From positions 1 to 38,102 of the forward strand of contig JAFYEA010000010.1 in NCBI GenBank assembly GCA_017544525.1: a DNA stretch of 38,102 nt. The letters are read 5' to 3'. The notes beneath the pieces were generated by a model. It saw only the letters and a list, made by a program, of their open reading frames with translations, made no database searches and was not told where the DNA came from. The position numbers and the translations under genes are program-made. Shown piece by piece: positions 23,863-31,942 of this stretch; within the stretch, counting starts at the first letter, position 1; each line of letters begins with the position of its first letter. The stretch is from Bacilli bacterium (GTDB taxonomy: Bacteria > Bacillota_I > Bacilli_A > RF39 > UBA660).

Positions 23863-24393
23863 ATGACAAGAGTTAAAGGTGGAACTGTTTCAAAGAACAG
23901 AAGAAGAAAAGTTTTAAAAAGAGCTAAAGGTTACTTTGGAAGTAAACATAGATTATATAAGACAGCTCAAGAACAATTATTCCATAGTGGAGCATATAGC
24001 TTTAATGATAGAAAGAAAAGAGCTAATGACTTTAGAAAATTATGGATAGCAAGAATTAATGCTGCTTGTAGAAGTAATGATATTGTTTATTCTAAATTTA
24101 TTAATGGTTTAAAGAAAGCAAATGTTGAAATTAACAGAAAAATGCTTAGTGAACTTGCTATATTTGATGCTGAAGAATTCACTAAATTAGTAGGTATTGC
24201 TAAAGATGCTTTAGAAGGAAAAACTCCTAAGAAAGAAGCAAAAGAAGTAGAAGCTAAAGTTGAAAAAACTGTTGAAGAAAAGAAAGATTATTCAAAATTA
24301 ACAGTTGCAGAATTAAAAGATTTATGTGAAGAAAAGAAAATTGATACAACTGGTATGAAAAAAGCTGATTTAGTAGCTGCACTAGAGAAATAA
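23863..24393 (+). CDS. rplT: 50S ribosomal protein L20 with C-terminal SAP-like extension
   Basis: 176 residues, versus about 118 for typical L20. Residues 1 to about 117 are a standard L20 ([57 protein letters not shown]). After a Lys/Glu/Ala linker (about 118-142) comes a 35-residue domain with [17 protein letters not shown] and [14 protein letters not shown], the pattern of SAP / Rho-N type helix-extended-loop-helix domains that bind nucleic acid. L20 assembles the 23S rRNA early and, in this family, represses its own operon via the L20 leader. The added domain is not present in ordinary L20. The last codons form the first arm of the operon terminator. Confidence 0.95.
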   Translation: MTRVKGGTVSKNRRRKVLKRAKGYFGSKHRLYKTAQEQLFHSGAYSFNDRKKRANDFRKLWIARINAACRSNDIVYSKFINGLKKANVEINRKMLSELAIFDAEEFTKLVGIAKDALEGKTPKKEAKEVEAKVEKTVEEKKDYSKLTVAELKDLCEEKKIDTTGMKKADLVAALEK

Positions 24394-24411
24394 GAGATTA
24401 TTTCTCTTTTA
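24384..24411 (+). terminator. Intrinsic terminator built from the rplT stop region
   Basis: Perfect 10-bp stem AGAGAAATAA/TTATTTCTCT (24384-24393 with 24398-24407), loop GAGA, then Ts. The first arm contains the rplT stop codon. Confidence 0.9.
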
Positions 24412-24426
24412 TTTTTTATTAAAATA

Positions 24427-24435
24427 TGATAGAAT
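24427..24435 (+). promoter_or_regulatory. Extended -10 promoter
   Basis: TGATAGAAT sits 26 bases before ATG 24462, shortly after the rplT terminator. Confidence 0.55.
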
Positions 24436-24461
24436 ATGTCTTACTTTTTAGGGGGATATCT

Positions 24462-26213
24462 ATGAAAGATATTGATTATGATTTTTTGGATGATAATGAT
24501 AAAAGCGAAATGTTACAAATAGATAATTTAATAGAAAAGTTTTATTGTTGTATTAATTATAGAGATATTTATAATTTATACTCTGCTAAAGTATATTATG
24601 ATTTAATAATAACAAGATTAAATCAAATAAAAGAGTTATCAAAGTATGATAAAAAACTAAAAACTATAAAGAATAGATTAGCTGCCGAAGTGTTTTTATA
24701 TGGATTTCATTTTGATGACAGTTTAACTGATGAAGATGTTTTAAAAATAAAATATTCAACATTGTTAAGTAATGCATATTCAGAAATAGATAAAGATTTA
24801 GAACTTGCTAAAAAGTATTACGAAATGGGTGAGTCATATTTTGACAGTTTTAAACCATCCGCTGTTGAACTAGAAAATTTAAAACAATTAAAAATAGTTA
24901 TTGATAATAAAGAAAAATCAAATAATATGATATCTTTAATATCACAAATAGAAAAAAGTATAATTAAAAAAGATTCTTTATTAGCAAGAAAATATTATGA
25001 TGAATTAGTTTCTTTAAATCCGGGAAATGCATTGCAAGACAAAATAATTGATTTATCAAATAGAATAGATGAAATAGAAGAAAATAGAAAAAAGAAAGAA
25101 GAAGAAACAAAAGTATTTAATGATCAAAAAGAAGCATATGAATTTGAAATTGATAGAATAAAACAATTAATTGGTAGAAATGATAAAGAGATTGATAATC
25201 TTGAAATCGATATTCACAATTTAAGAATAACTACTTTTGAAAATAAATTAGAATTAAGATGTGCTGTTACGGGTTTTTCAACTGTAATACCAGTATTTGT
25301 ACTTGGTTTAACAAAGACATTTATAACTTCTATGTCACTTCAAACATTTGGATTAATACTTGGTGGTTCACTACTAGGAACTAATTTATTATTGTCAAGA
25401 AGATTTAATAAAAACAAAAAATTACTAAAAGAAAAATTTAATATTTCTAAAGAGGATGAAATTCAAGAAAAAAAATTAGAACTAGAAATAAAAAAACACG
25501 TGCTTGAAGAAAGAAAAGAAGTATATAAGCAAATATTAAATAATTTAGAAGAAGAATATGATGTTTTGTGTCAAAATGGTATTCCATATGATTTTGAACA
25601 TAAATTAAACAATGAAGAAGAAATGAATACTAATAATATTCGTAGTACTAGAATAATAAAGAACAGTATTTATTCATTAGAAGCTGAGTTTGAAAAGATT
25701 TTAAGGGATTTTGATAAGATAAATGAAACGAATGCAGCAATTGACATAGATGCAAATAAAAAATCAATTTTTGATTTTGGAAGTTTATTTGAATATACAT
25801 TTGCGCCATTCATGTATTGTGCATTATTAATTTTAATGGCTCAATTTTTTGATTATCAACCTTCACTTGGAATGATTTTGGGAACAGTTGGTTTCAGTGG
25901 ATTATTAGGTTCTTTAAAAATTTATGCTATTAAGAGAAGATTAAAAGCTATAAAGAAAAAATTAGAAGAACTTAAAATAATTAAGCCTAAGTACAAAGAA
26001 GTATATGAAATGAAACAATATGAGAAAACAAAAACATGTTTTAATGAATGCTTAAATATTGAAAAACAATTAATAATAGAAAACTCTGAATTAAAATATT
26101 CAGAGCGAAAGAAAAAAGAATTTGAAGAATGCCATAAAGAATTATATATACCTGAAATGACCGAAATCATAGAGCAAACTAATGGCCAAGTTATGACATT
26201 AGAAATGAAATAA
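24462..26213 (+). CDS. Large coiled-coil protein with two paired membrane segments
   Basis: 583 residues from ATG 24462 (AGGGGG upstream; the longer in-frame start would cover the -10). Order: a helical N-terminal part with TPR-like character (about 1-170, e.g. ELAKKYYEMGESYFDSF), a coiled coil (about 170-250), a first hydrophobic pair (CAVTGFSTVIPVFVLGLT and FGLILGGSLLGTNLLL, about 270-310), a second coiled coil (about 315-430), a second hydrophobic pair (PFMYCALLILMAQFF and MILGTVGFSGLLGSL, about 450-490) and a final coiled coil. The duplicated 'coil-membrane hairpin' layout implies an internal repeat. Not recognised; membrane-shaping or scaffold role is speculative. Confidence 0.6.
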   Translation: MKDIDYDFLDDNDKSEMLQIDNLIEKFYCCINYRDIYNLYSAKVYYDLIITRLNQIKELSKYDKKLKTIKNRLAAEVFLYGFHFDDSLTDEDVLKIKYSTLLSNAYSEIDKDLELAKKYYEMGESYFDSFKPSAVELENLKQLKIVIDNKEKSNNMISLISQIEKSIIKKDSLLARKYYDELVSLNPGNALQDKIIDLSNRIDEIEENRKKKEEETKVFNDQKEAYEFEIDRIKQLIGRNDKEIDNLEIDIHNLRITTFENKLELRCAVTGFSTVIPVFVLGLTKTFITSMSLQTFGLILGGSLLGTNLLLSRRFNKNKKLLKEKFNISKEDEIQEKKLELEIKKHVLEERKEVYKQILNNLEEEYDVLCQNGIPYDFEHKLNNEEEMNTNNIRSTRIIKNSIYSLEAEFEKILRDFDKINETNAAIDIDANKKSIFDFGSLFEYTFAPFMYCALLILMAQFFDYQPSLGMILGTVGFSGLLGSLKIYAIKRRLKAIKKKLEELKIIKPKYKEVYEMKQYEKTKTCFNECLNIEKQLIIENSELKYSERKKKEFEECHKELYIPEMTEIIEQTNGQVMTLEMK

Positions 26214-26260
26214 CTTTACATCAAGTGTTGTTATATTTATTGAGTTTTAAAAACTAATTA

Positions 26261-26268
26261 TGTATAAT
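26261..26268 (+). promoter_or_regulatory. -10 promoter element
   Basis: TGTATAAT 24 bases before the Smr gene start; -35 not evident. Confidence 0.45.
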
Positions 26269-26292
26269 AAACCCTATTAAAGAGGAAAGAAT

Positions 26293-26556
26293 ATGAAGAA
26301 TTTTATAGATCCATTTTTATATAATGTTCCACATTTAGATATACATGGTTACGATAGATATGGAGCAGTAGCTGAAATAAAAATGTTTATTGATAATAAT
26401 TTAAGGGTTGAAGCAAAGAAAATAGTAATTGTACATGGTAAAGGAACAGGGATACTTAAAAATGCTACTCATGAGTATTTAAAAAGTGATAAAAGAGTAC
26501 TTGAATATAAAACAAATAATTATAATGATGGTGAAACAATAGTGATTCTTAAATAA
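26293..26556 (+). CDS. Stand-alone Smr-domain protein
   Basis: 87 residues. Seen: LDIHGYDRYGAVAEIKMF (the LDLHG-type motif) and IVIVHGKGTGILKNATHEYL (the HGKGTG motif), the two signatures of Smr domains. Smr domains are the C-terminal domain of MutS2 and occur alone in many bacteria; characterised members nick or cleave nucleic acid, including RNA on stalled ribosomes for MutS2-type. Here the domain is alone, without MutS-like parts. It lies 10 bases upstream of rsmE, so it is probably co-transcribed with rsmE and mtaB. Confidence 0.9.
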   Translation: MKNFIDPFLYNVPHLDIHGYDRYGAVAEIKMFIDNNLRVEAKKIVIVHGKGTGILKNATHEYLKSDKRVLEYKTNNYNDGETIVILK

Positions 26557-26566
26557 GGAGAATAAT

Positions 26567-27286
26567 ATGCAACAGTATTTTAGTAAAAATAAAAAAGATA
26601 ACACTTTATATCTAGACAATAATGATTTGAACCATATTAAAAATGTTATGAGAATGAAAGAAAATGATGAAGTTATTGTTGTATATGAAGAAAAGAGTTA
26701 TATATGTAATCTAAATAAAGATTTATTATCTGCTAATATAAAAGAAATATTCAAAGAAAAAGAAGATAATAATATATTTAGAGTATACGTTCCCTTATTA
26801 AACGAGGAAAAAATGAGTTTTATATTGCAACATGGTACTGAACTTGGAATAACAGAATTTGTGGTAGTAGAGTATGAGCGCTGCAAATATAAATTACCAA
26901 AAAAAGATTATGAAAAAAAGATTACTAGATGGAATAAAATTATCAAAGAAGCAAGCGAACAATCATATAGAATACATAAACCAACATTAGAAAAAATAAT
27001 TAATGTTAAAGATATAAAATGTGAAAAAGGTGTAAATATATTGTGTTCACTTTACAAATCAAACGTAAAAAATATATGTAAAGTATTAACAAGAGATAAT
27101 TGTTACGATACAATAAATTTAGTATTTGGACCAGAAGGTGGTTTGAGTATGAGCGAAGAAGAAATTATTAGTGAAAAAGGATTTACCAAGACAACTTTAG
27201 GAAATGATGTATTGAGAACTGAAACAGTACCATTAATGATTGCTTCTATTGTTAAGTATTTGAAGGAAAGTGAAAGTAATGAGTAA
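26567..27286 (+). CDS. rsmE: 16S rRNA (uracil-1498-N3)-methyltransferase
   Basis: 239 residues. RsmE methylates N3 of U1498 of 16S rRNA using S-adenosylmethionine through a SPOUT knot fold. Seen: the N-terminal PUA-like part (LNHIKNVMRMKENDEVIVV), ELGITEFVVVEYERC, KEASEQSYR (a family landmark near residue 127), and the knot NLVFGPEGGLSMSEEEI with LGNDVLRTETVPLMIASIV. Strong ribosome binding site AAGGAG. The next gene overlaps the stop by 8 bases. Confidence 0.95.
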   Translation: MQQYFSKNKKDNTLYLDNNDLNHIKNVMRMKENDEVIVVYEEKSYICNLNKDLLSANIKEIFKEKEDNNIFRVYVPLLNEEKMSFILQHGTELGITEFVVVEYERCKYKLPKKDYEKKITRWNKIIKEASEQSYRIHKPTLEKIINVKDIKCEKGVNILCSLYKSNVKNICKVLTRDNCYDTINLVFGPEGGLSMSEEEIISEKGFTKTTLGNDVLRTETVPLMIASIVKYLKESESNE

Positions 27287-27965
27287 TATTGATAAGGTAT
27301 TAGATGCTTTTTTAACGGGGGATTATTTTATAATATTCCTTATATTAACATTAGCAATTTTGGTTGTCCTTGTTTTAGCATTAATTAAATCAAGAGGGGA
27401 ATATAATGAACTATTAGAATATGAACTAAATAGAGAAAAGAAGGATCCTAATGATATAGAAAAGAAAGAATTAAATATAAAAGAAGATAATATTCTTGAT
27501 GAATTACAAAAATTACTTGCTGATAATAAAGATGATATAATTGATGAGAACAAACCACTTATTAAACAAATAAGCGGGGAACCAATTAATCAACAGGAAA
27601 AAATAGAAAAATATGAATTAGAAGATGAAGAAAATGCTGTAATATCAGCAGAAGAATTAGAAAAGAAAACTAAAGATAGACTTGATGAACTAGGTTCTTC
27701 TGAAAATCAAATAGCTATAGCTAAATATGAAGAAGAACAAGAAAGTAAAGCTATTATTAGTTATGAACAATTGTTAAAGAATACACAAAATATTAAACTA
27801 TCTTATACAGAAGAAGAAAAGAAAGATGAAGATGCACCTAGAATAAATAAGATAGAAGTTGGAGATAGGGAAGTCATCGGACCAGAAGTATATAATGAAG
27901 AAGATGAATTCTTAAAAGTATTGAAAGAGTTTAGGATATCATTAAATGAAAACATTTTTAATTAA
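27279..27965 (+). CDS. Membrane-anchored acidic protein
   Basis: 228 residues from ATG 27279. One N-terminal membrane span (FIIFLILTLAILVVLVLALI, about residues 17-40) is followed by a very acidic, helical and partly disordered domain (Glu/Asp/Lys/Asn rich) with repeated pieces VISAEELEKKTKDR (about 120) and IISYEQLLKNTQN (about 155), which look like a short internal repeat. It is placed between rsmE and mtaB and overlaps both, so translation is coupled. The segment EVGDREVIGPEVYNEEDEFL near the end may be a docking motif. Function unknown. Confidence 0.65.
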   Translation: MSNIDKVLDAFLTGDYFIIFLILTLAILVVLVLALIKSRGEYNELLEYELNREKKDPNDIEKKELNIKEDNILDELQKLLADNKDDIIDENKPLIKQISGEPINQQEKIEKYELEDEENAVISAEELEKKTKDRLDELGSSENQIAIAKYEEEQESKAIISYEQLLKNTQNIKLSYTEEEKKDEDAPRINKIEVGDREVIGPEVYNEEDEFLKVLKEFRISLNENIFN

Positions 27966-29211
27966 AACATTAGGTTGTAAAGTTAATTCTTATGAAAGTG
28001 AATTTATTAGGAACTTGCTATTAAATAATAAATATAAAGAAGTAGAAGATAATGCTGATATAGTGATTGTAAATACTTGTACAGTTACTAATACAGCTGA
28101 TAATAAAAGTAAACAAGTTATTAATAATATTAAAAAGACAAATCCTCATGCACTAGTAGTTGCTATGGGGTGTTTTTGCCAGTTTAAAAAAGATAGTATA
28201 GAAGAATTAATAGATGCAGATATCATTCTTGGAAATAGATATAAAAGTAAAATATTAAAGTATTTAGATGAATATGAAAAGAATAAAAAAAGAATAATAG
28301 AATTTGATGATATGAAAGAATTACCATTTGAAGATATGGAAATAAAAAGATATGAACATCATCATAGAGCATTTGTTAAGATAGAAGATGGTTGTAATAA
28401 TTTCTGCAGTTTTTGTATTATTCCATATGTTAGAGGTAGAGTAAGAAGTAAAGATTTTAATAAATGTATTATGGAAATTAACGATTTATCACTTTCTAAT
28501 CATAAAGAAATAGTATTATCAGGTATACATACAGGACAATATGATTCTAATGGCAAACGATTATATGAATTAATAAATAAAATAAGTGAAAATAAATTAA
28601 TAAAAAGAATTAGATTATCTTCCGTAGAAATAGTTGAATTAGATGAAGGTATGATGGATGTACTAAAAAATGTAGATTCATTTGTATCTCACTTACATAT
28701 TCCTCTTCAAGCAGGTAGTGATAAAGTGTTAAAAGATATGAATAGAAGATATAATAAAGAGTATTTCTTAAATAAAGTAAATGAAATAAGATCAATAAGA
28801 CCAAATATATCATTATCCACAGATGTAATAGTTGGTTTTCCAGGCGAAACAGAAGAAGAATTTCAAGAAACATTAGATTTTTGTAAACAAATAGGGTTCT
28901 CTAAAATACATGTATTCCCATATTCAGATCGAAATGGAACAGTTGCTTCAAGAATGAAAGATAAAGTACCAGGTAATATAAAAAAAGATAGAGTTCATAG
29001 ATTAATTGAATTATCTAATGAATTAGAAAGAGAATATTTTAATAAATTTATTAACAAAGAAGTAGAAGTATTAATAGAAGAACAAAAAGATGACTATTAT
29101 TATGGATTTACTGATAATTATATTCCTTTAAAAATAAAAGGTAATTATAAAATAAATGAATTATATAAAATAAAATTAAAAAAAGAAGATATTAATTTTG
29201 ATATGAAATAA
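27946..29211 (+). CDS. mtaB: tRNA (N6-threonylcarbamoyladenosine-37) methylthiotransferase MtaB
   Basis: 421 residues. MtaB converts t6A37 to ms2t6A37 in tRNAs reading ANN codons, using two iron-sulfur clusters. Seen: the UPF0004-type N-domain with C11 (KTLGCKVN), C45 (NTCTVTN) and C76 (AMGCF), then the radical-SAM motif C150-x3-C154-x2-C157 (EDGCNNFCSFC), PYVRGRVRSKD, and a C-terminal TRAM-like part (about 365-421). The order rsmE-mtaB is common in Firmicutes. The start overlaps the acidic membrane-protein gene by 20 bases. Last protein gene before the tRNA. Confidence 0.95.
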   Translation: MKTFLIKTLGCKVNSYESEFIRNLLLNNKYKEVEDNADIVIVNTCTVTNTADNKSKQVINNIKKTNPHALVVAMGCFCQFKKDSIEELIDADIILGNRYKSKILKYLDEYEKNKKRIIEFDDMKELPFEDMEIKRYEHHHRAFVKIEDGCNNFCSFCIIPYVRGRVRSKDFNKCIMEINDLSLSNHKEIVLSGIHTGQYDSNGKRLYELINKISENKLIKRIRLSSVEIVELDEGMMDVLKNVDSFVSHLHIPLQAGSDKVLKDMNRRYNKEYFLNKVNEIRSIRPNISLSTDVIVGFPGETEEEFQETLDFCKQIGFSKIHVFPYSDRNGTVASRMKDKVPGNIKKDRVHRLIELSNELEREYFNKFINKEVEVLIEEQKDDYYYGFTDNYIPLKIKGNYKINELYKIKLKKEDINFDMK

Positions 29212-29233
29212 TTGGTTATAAGGTAAAAAAATG

Positions 29234-29262
29234 TTGATATTAAAGAAATTCTTTGATATAAT
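29234..29262 (+). promoter_or_regulatory. Promoter of tRNA-Met
   Basis: TTGATA (29234-29239), 17-base spacer, TATAAT (29257-29262) with a TGA extension; tRNA begins 18 bases later. Confidence 0.85.
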
Positions 29263-29280
29263 TACTCTTGTAACTGAAAT

Positions 29281-29357
29281 GGCGATGTAGCTCAGTTGGC
29301 TAGAGCATCTGGTTCATACCCAGGAGGTCGAGGGTTCGAGTCCCCCCGTCGCTACCA
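29281..29357 (+). tRNA. tRNA-Met(CAU), elongator type
   Basis: A full 77-base cloverleaf with encoded CCA. Acceptor GGCGATG/CGTCGCT, D arm GCTC/GAGC, anticodon arm TCTGG-TTCATAC-CCAGG, T loop TTCGAGT. The anticodon is CAU; there are not three consecutive G-C pairs in the anticodon stem and position 1 pairs with 72, so it is the elongator rather than the initiator. It closely resembles the known Bacillus elongator tRNA-Met. A tRNA-Ile(CAU) read with lysidine is less likely but cannot be fully excluded. Confidence 0.95.
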
Positions 29358-29372
29358 AATTTGGAGATTGTG

Positions 29373-29400
29373 CGGACAAATGATTAGTTTGTCCGTTTTT
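29373..29400 (+). terminator. Intrinsic terminator of tRNA-Met
   Basis: 8-bp stem CGGACAAA/TTTGTCCG (29373-29380 with 29388-29395), 7-base loop, T-run. Confidence 0.85.
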
Positions 29401-29439
29401 AAAAGGAAAAATTCGATTCCAGAAAGGAGTCGATTTTTT

Positions 29440-29736
29440 ATGTTAAAAGTTAAAAAAACTAAAATTGAGATAGATTCTAAAACTAAAAAAAGAGTTGAAT
29501 TTTATCTTGATAGAACATCTAAGAAATATAAATTCATTTGTGGTAATTTAGTAAAACTAAGTACAACTAATTTAACTTATGTTGAACCACATAAAGCTAT
29601 ATTTGAAGATTTTATGCTACTATTTTTTAACTATTCAGATCAAGTATATGTTAATAATTTAATGAATAAAATGAATCTCGAAGATATTTATGATTATATA
29701 AAATTAAAAAAATATGAAAATGATTTTGACTTTTAA
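29440..29736 (+). CDS. Small basic protein upstream of the serine recombinase
   Basis: 98 residues from ATG 29440. AAAGGAG is upstream, but it lies within an imperfect hairpin (about 29409-29436), whose 3' arm holds the GGAG and whose tail is TTTTTT. The protein is basic and helical (MLKVKKTKIEIDSKTKKRVE at the start; EDIYDYIKLKKYENDFDF at the end) with no known motif. It lies 40 bases before the recombinase and 82 bases after the tRNA, so it may belong to the mobile element, possibly as a directionality or regulatory factor, though I see no motif that proves it. Confidence 0.55.
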   Translation: MLKVKKTKIEIDSKTKKRVEFYLDRTSKKYKFICGNLVKLSTTNLTYVEPHKAIFEDFMLLFFNYSDQVYVNNLMNKMNLEDIYDYIKLKKYENDFDF

Positions 29737-29776
29737 GAAAAATATGTTATAGTGTAGCCAAATTAAGGAGGGTTAT

Positions 29777-31666
29777 ATGGATGAAAAAAGGATTTGTGGT
29801 CTTTATTTAAGAGTATCAACAGAGGATCAAGCAAAAGTCGGTTTTAGTCTTCCGGAGCAGAGGAAATGTTTAAAAGGCCTATGTGATTATAAAGGATGGC
29901 AAATATATGATTATTATGAAGATGCAGGAATAAGTGCTAAAACTGGTAATACTAGACCTCAATTTGATAGGATGATAGAAGACGCTAAAAGAAAGAAAAT
30001 AAACACTGTTCTAGCAATAAAACTAGATAGACTAACAAGAAGTATATATGACTGGGAAAACATCATGAAACTGTCGGAAAAGTACTCATTTGATATAGTA
30101 TGTGCTAATGATGATGTTAATACTACAACAGCTAATGGTAAAATGGTTACTAGAATAATGATGAGTGTATCTCAAAATGAAATTGAAAGAACTTCTGAAA
30201 GAACTAAATTTGGTATGATAGGTGCTATTAAAGCAGGACATATACCAGGACAAACTCCATATGGATATAATAGAGTAAATAAGTGCTTAGTTATAAATGA
30301 ATTAGAAGCAGAGATAGTAAAAAGAATATTTGATTTATATTCAGTTGGAGAATCATTTAGTAAAATAGCAACTAGATTTAATAAAGAAGGAATTCTAAAA
30401 AAAGATAACTGGAAAGATAATACAATTTCAAAAATAATACATAATCCAGTATATAAAGGTGATTACATTTTAAATAAAGGAAAGCCTGAAGAAAAGATAT
30501 TTAAAAATGTTTGTCCAGCAATTATAGATGAAGAAACATGGGATTGGGCAAATGATCAATTAGTAAAAAATTCAAAGAACTATAAAAGAAAAGAGGAATA
30601 CCTCTTTTTACAAAAACTTAGGTGTCCAAAATGTGGTGTGCTGTTGGGGGGAAGAGCATGTAATAAAATAAGTACTAGAGGAAAGAAATATTTCTACTAT
30701 CAATGCTGTAAATGTAAGAGATATGTTAAACAAGAAGATGTAGAAAAATATCTAGTAGAAACTTTAAATGAAATAATAGAATATGATTCAATAGTTAATA
30801 ACTTCTATTTACCAATTATAAAAAGTAAAATAAATAATCCAAAAGAAATATATGAAAGAAGTTTAGAAGAAGAAAAGAATAAATTAGAAAGAGCTAGAGA
30901 AGCTTATCTACTTGGAACATTTGATATAGAAACATACCAAAAAGAAGCTGAACTAATAAATAATTCTATAAATGAATATAAAAGATTATTATTAGAAAAT
31001 GAACAACAAGAAACATTTAAATTCACCGCAGAAGATATTCTATTTACAAGAGATTTAAGATTTCTAAATAGATTTAAAACTCCAATAGCATATGATTATG
31101 TATATAGAAAATGGAATGATATTACCTATAAAGAAAAACAAGATATTATCATGAACTATATAGATCATATTGAGCTTGAGTATTATGGAAATATAACTAA
31201 AGTTAATAAAATAGTATTTAGAAATAAATTCATAAGAAACTTTACTGAATTATATGATGAAGGATATATTGATAAATCATTTGATTTAGAAACTGGTGAA
31301 CATCTTCCAGTAAGACAAAGCAAATATTTAAGTGAAGAAAAAGTAAAAGAACTTTTAGATAAATTAAATAAGTTTTATAAAGTAGATTTATATTATGCAA
31401 AGTATAATAAAGAATTAAATAAATCTATTCTTAATCTTCCAAAAGATGTAAAAGTAATAAGAGTGTTTCCAAAAAATAAAATTAATCTAAATGATGATAT
31501 AGATTATTGCTTATTAGGATATCTAAAAAATAATTGTTTTGATAGTTTTGTAGATTCAGATATAACAGACAAAAGAATAATAGATAACTTAATAGAAAAT
31601 ACTAAATGTAGTATAAAAGATATACTATGGATTACTAAAAATGGTCTAGAAAAGTGCTTAAATTAA
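29777..31666 (+). CDS. Large serine recombinase (resolvase/integrase)
   Basis: 629 residues; AAGGAGGG precedes ATG 29777. Serine recombinases cut both DNA partners at short crossover sites through a serine-DNA link and integrate or excise elements. Seen: the N-terminal resolvase domain with catalytic Ser14 (GLYLRVSTEDQ), AIKLDRLTRSIYDWENI, NGKMVTRIMMSVSQNEIERTS; a recombinase domain (RTKFGMIGAIKAGHIPGQTP onward); a zinc ribbon with CPKC (about residue 283) and a CxxC-type pair near 310; a coiled-coil motif (about 355-400). The C-terminus beyond about 480 is longer than usual and not recognised. It is intact. Location right after a tRNA gene marks a likely integration point. Confidence 0.95.
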   Translation: MDEKRICGLYLRVSTEDQAKVGFSLPEQRKCLKGLCDYKGWQIYDYYEDAGISAKTGNTRPQFDRMIEDAKRKKINTVLAIKLDRLTRSIYDWENIMKLSEKYSFDIVCANDDVNTTTANGKMVTRIMMSVSQNEIERTSERTKFGMIGAIKAGHIPGQTPYGYNRVNKCLVINELEAEIVKRIFDLYSVGESFSKIATRFNKEGILKKDNWKDNTISKIIHNPVYKGDYILNKGKPEEKIFKNVCPAIIDEETWDWANDQLVKNSKNYKRKEEYLFLQKLRCPKCGVLLGGRACNKISTRGKKYFYYQCCKCKRYVKQEDVEKYLVETLNEIIEYDSIVNNFYLPIIKSKINNPKEIYERSLEEEKNKLERAREAYLLGTFDIETYQKEAELINNSINEYKRLLLENEQQETFKFTAEDILFTRDLRFLNRFKTPIAYDYVYRKWNDITYKEKQDIIMNYIDHIELEYYGNITKVNKIVFRNKFIRNFTELYDEGYIDKSFDLETGEHLPVRQSKYLSEEKVKELLDKLNKFYKVDLYYAKYNKELNKSILNLPKDVKVIRVFPKNKINLNDDIDYCLLGYLKNNCFDSFVDSDITDKRIIDNLIENTKCSIKDILWITKNGLEKCLN

Positions 31667-31672
31667 TAAATT

Positions 31673-31730
31673 TTGCTCCTAAAAAGTTTTGAAAAATCAT
31701 TCAAAATTTAATATAATGGGAGCAATTTTT
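31673..31730 (+). terminator. Two-tier hairpin terminator after the recombinase
   Basis: Outer stem TTGCTCC (31673-31679) with GGAGCAA (31719-31725) and inner stem TTTTGAA/TTCAAAA (31687-31706 region), followed by Ts. It follows the recombinase stop by 6 bases. Confidence 0.65.
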
Positions 31731-31731
31731 A

Positions 31732-31907
31732 TTAGGTATTATCTAGGATCAAAAAGAATTTACTTGTTTTTAGGATTAATTTCGCAAGTGCGAAATAAGT
31801 TTGACACCACTGAATTTCCAGATATTATCTAGGAATTTTAAGTACCATGGTGTCAGCATCTTATCCTGATATAAATAATACCTAAAAAACACCCCATTTT
31901 TAGGAGC
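31732..31907. repeat. Nested inverted repeats, possible recombinase or attachment region
   Basis: Within about 180 bases: TTAGGTATTAT (31732-31742) inverted as ATAATACCTAA (31875-31885); ATTTCGCA/TGCGAAAT (31779-31796); TGACACCA (31802-31809) inverted as TGGTGTCA (31848-31855), framing a further dyad around AGATATTATCT; a direct repeat TATTATCTAGGA (31737-31748 and 31823-31834); and CCTAAAAA/TTTTTAGG (31881-31904). TTTTTAGGAGC (31897-31907) is also the inverse of GCTCCTAAAAA (31675-31685) next to the recombinase stop. No gene is present. Such symmetric half-sites fit recombinase-binding DNA, but no attachment core was proven. Confidence 0.5.
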
Positions 31908-31916
31908 ATTAAAATA

Positions 31917-31925
31917 TGATATAAT
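31917..31925 (+). promoter_or_regulatory. Extended -10 promoter
   Basis: TGATATAAT, 17 bases before ATG 31943; close to the right edge of the repeat field. Confidence 0.7.
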
Positions 31926-31942
31926 ATTTTTAGAGGTTTAGT

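Noticed and set aside
29281..29357. Direct repeat of the tRNA 3' end as an attachment site
   Set aside because: No copy of the tRNA 3' end was found between 29358 and 38102.
29296..29439. Coding frame starting inside tRNA-Met
   Set aside because: The tRNA is intact and is followed by a terminator; the real start is ATG 29440 with its own ribosome binding site.
31732..31907. CRISPR array
   Set aside because: The repeats are inverted, of differing sequence and unevenly spaced, with no cas genes.
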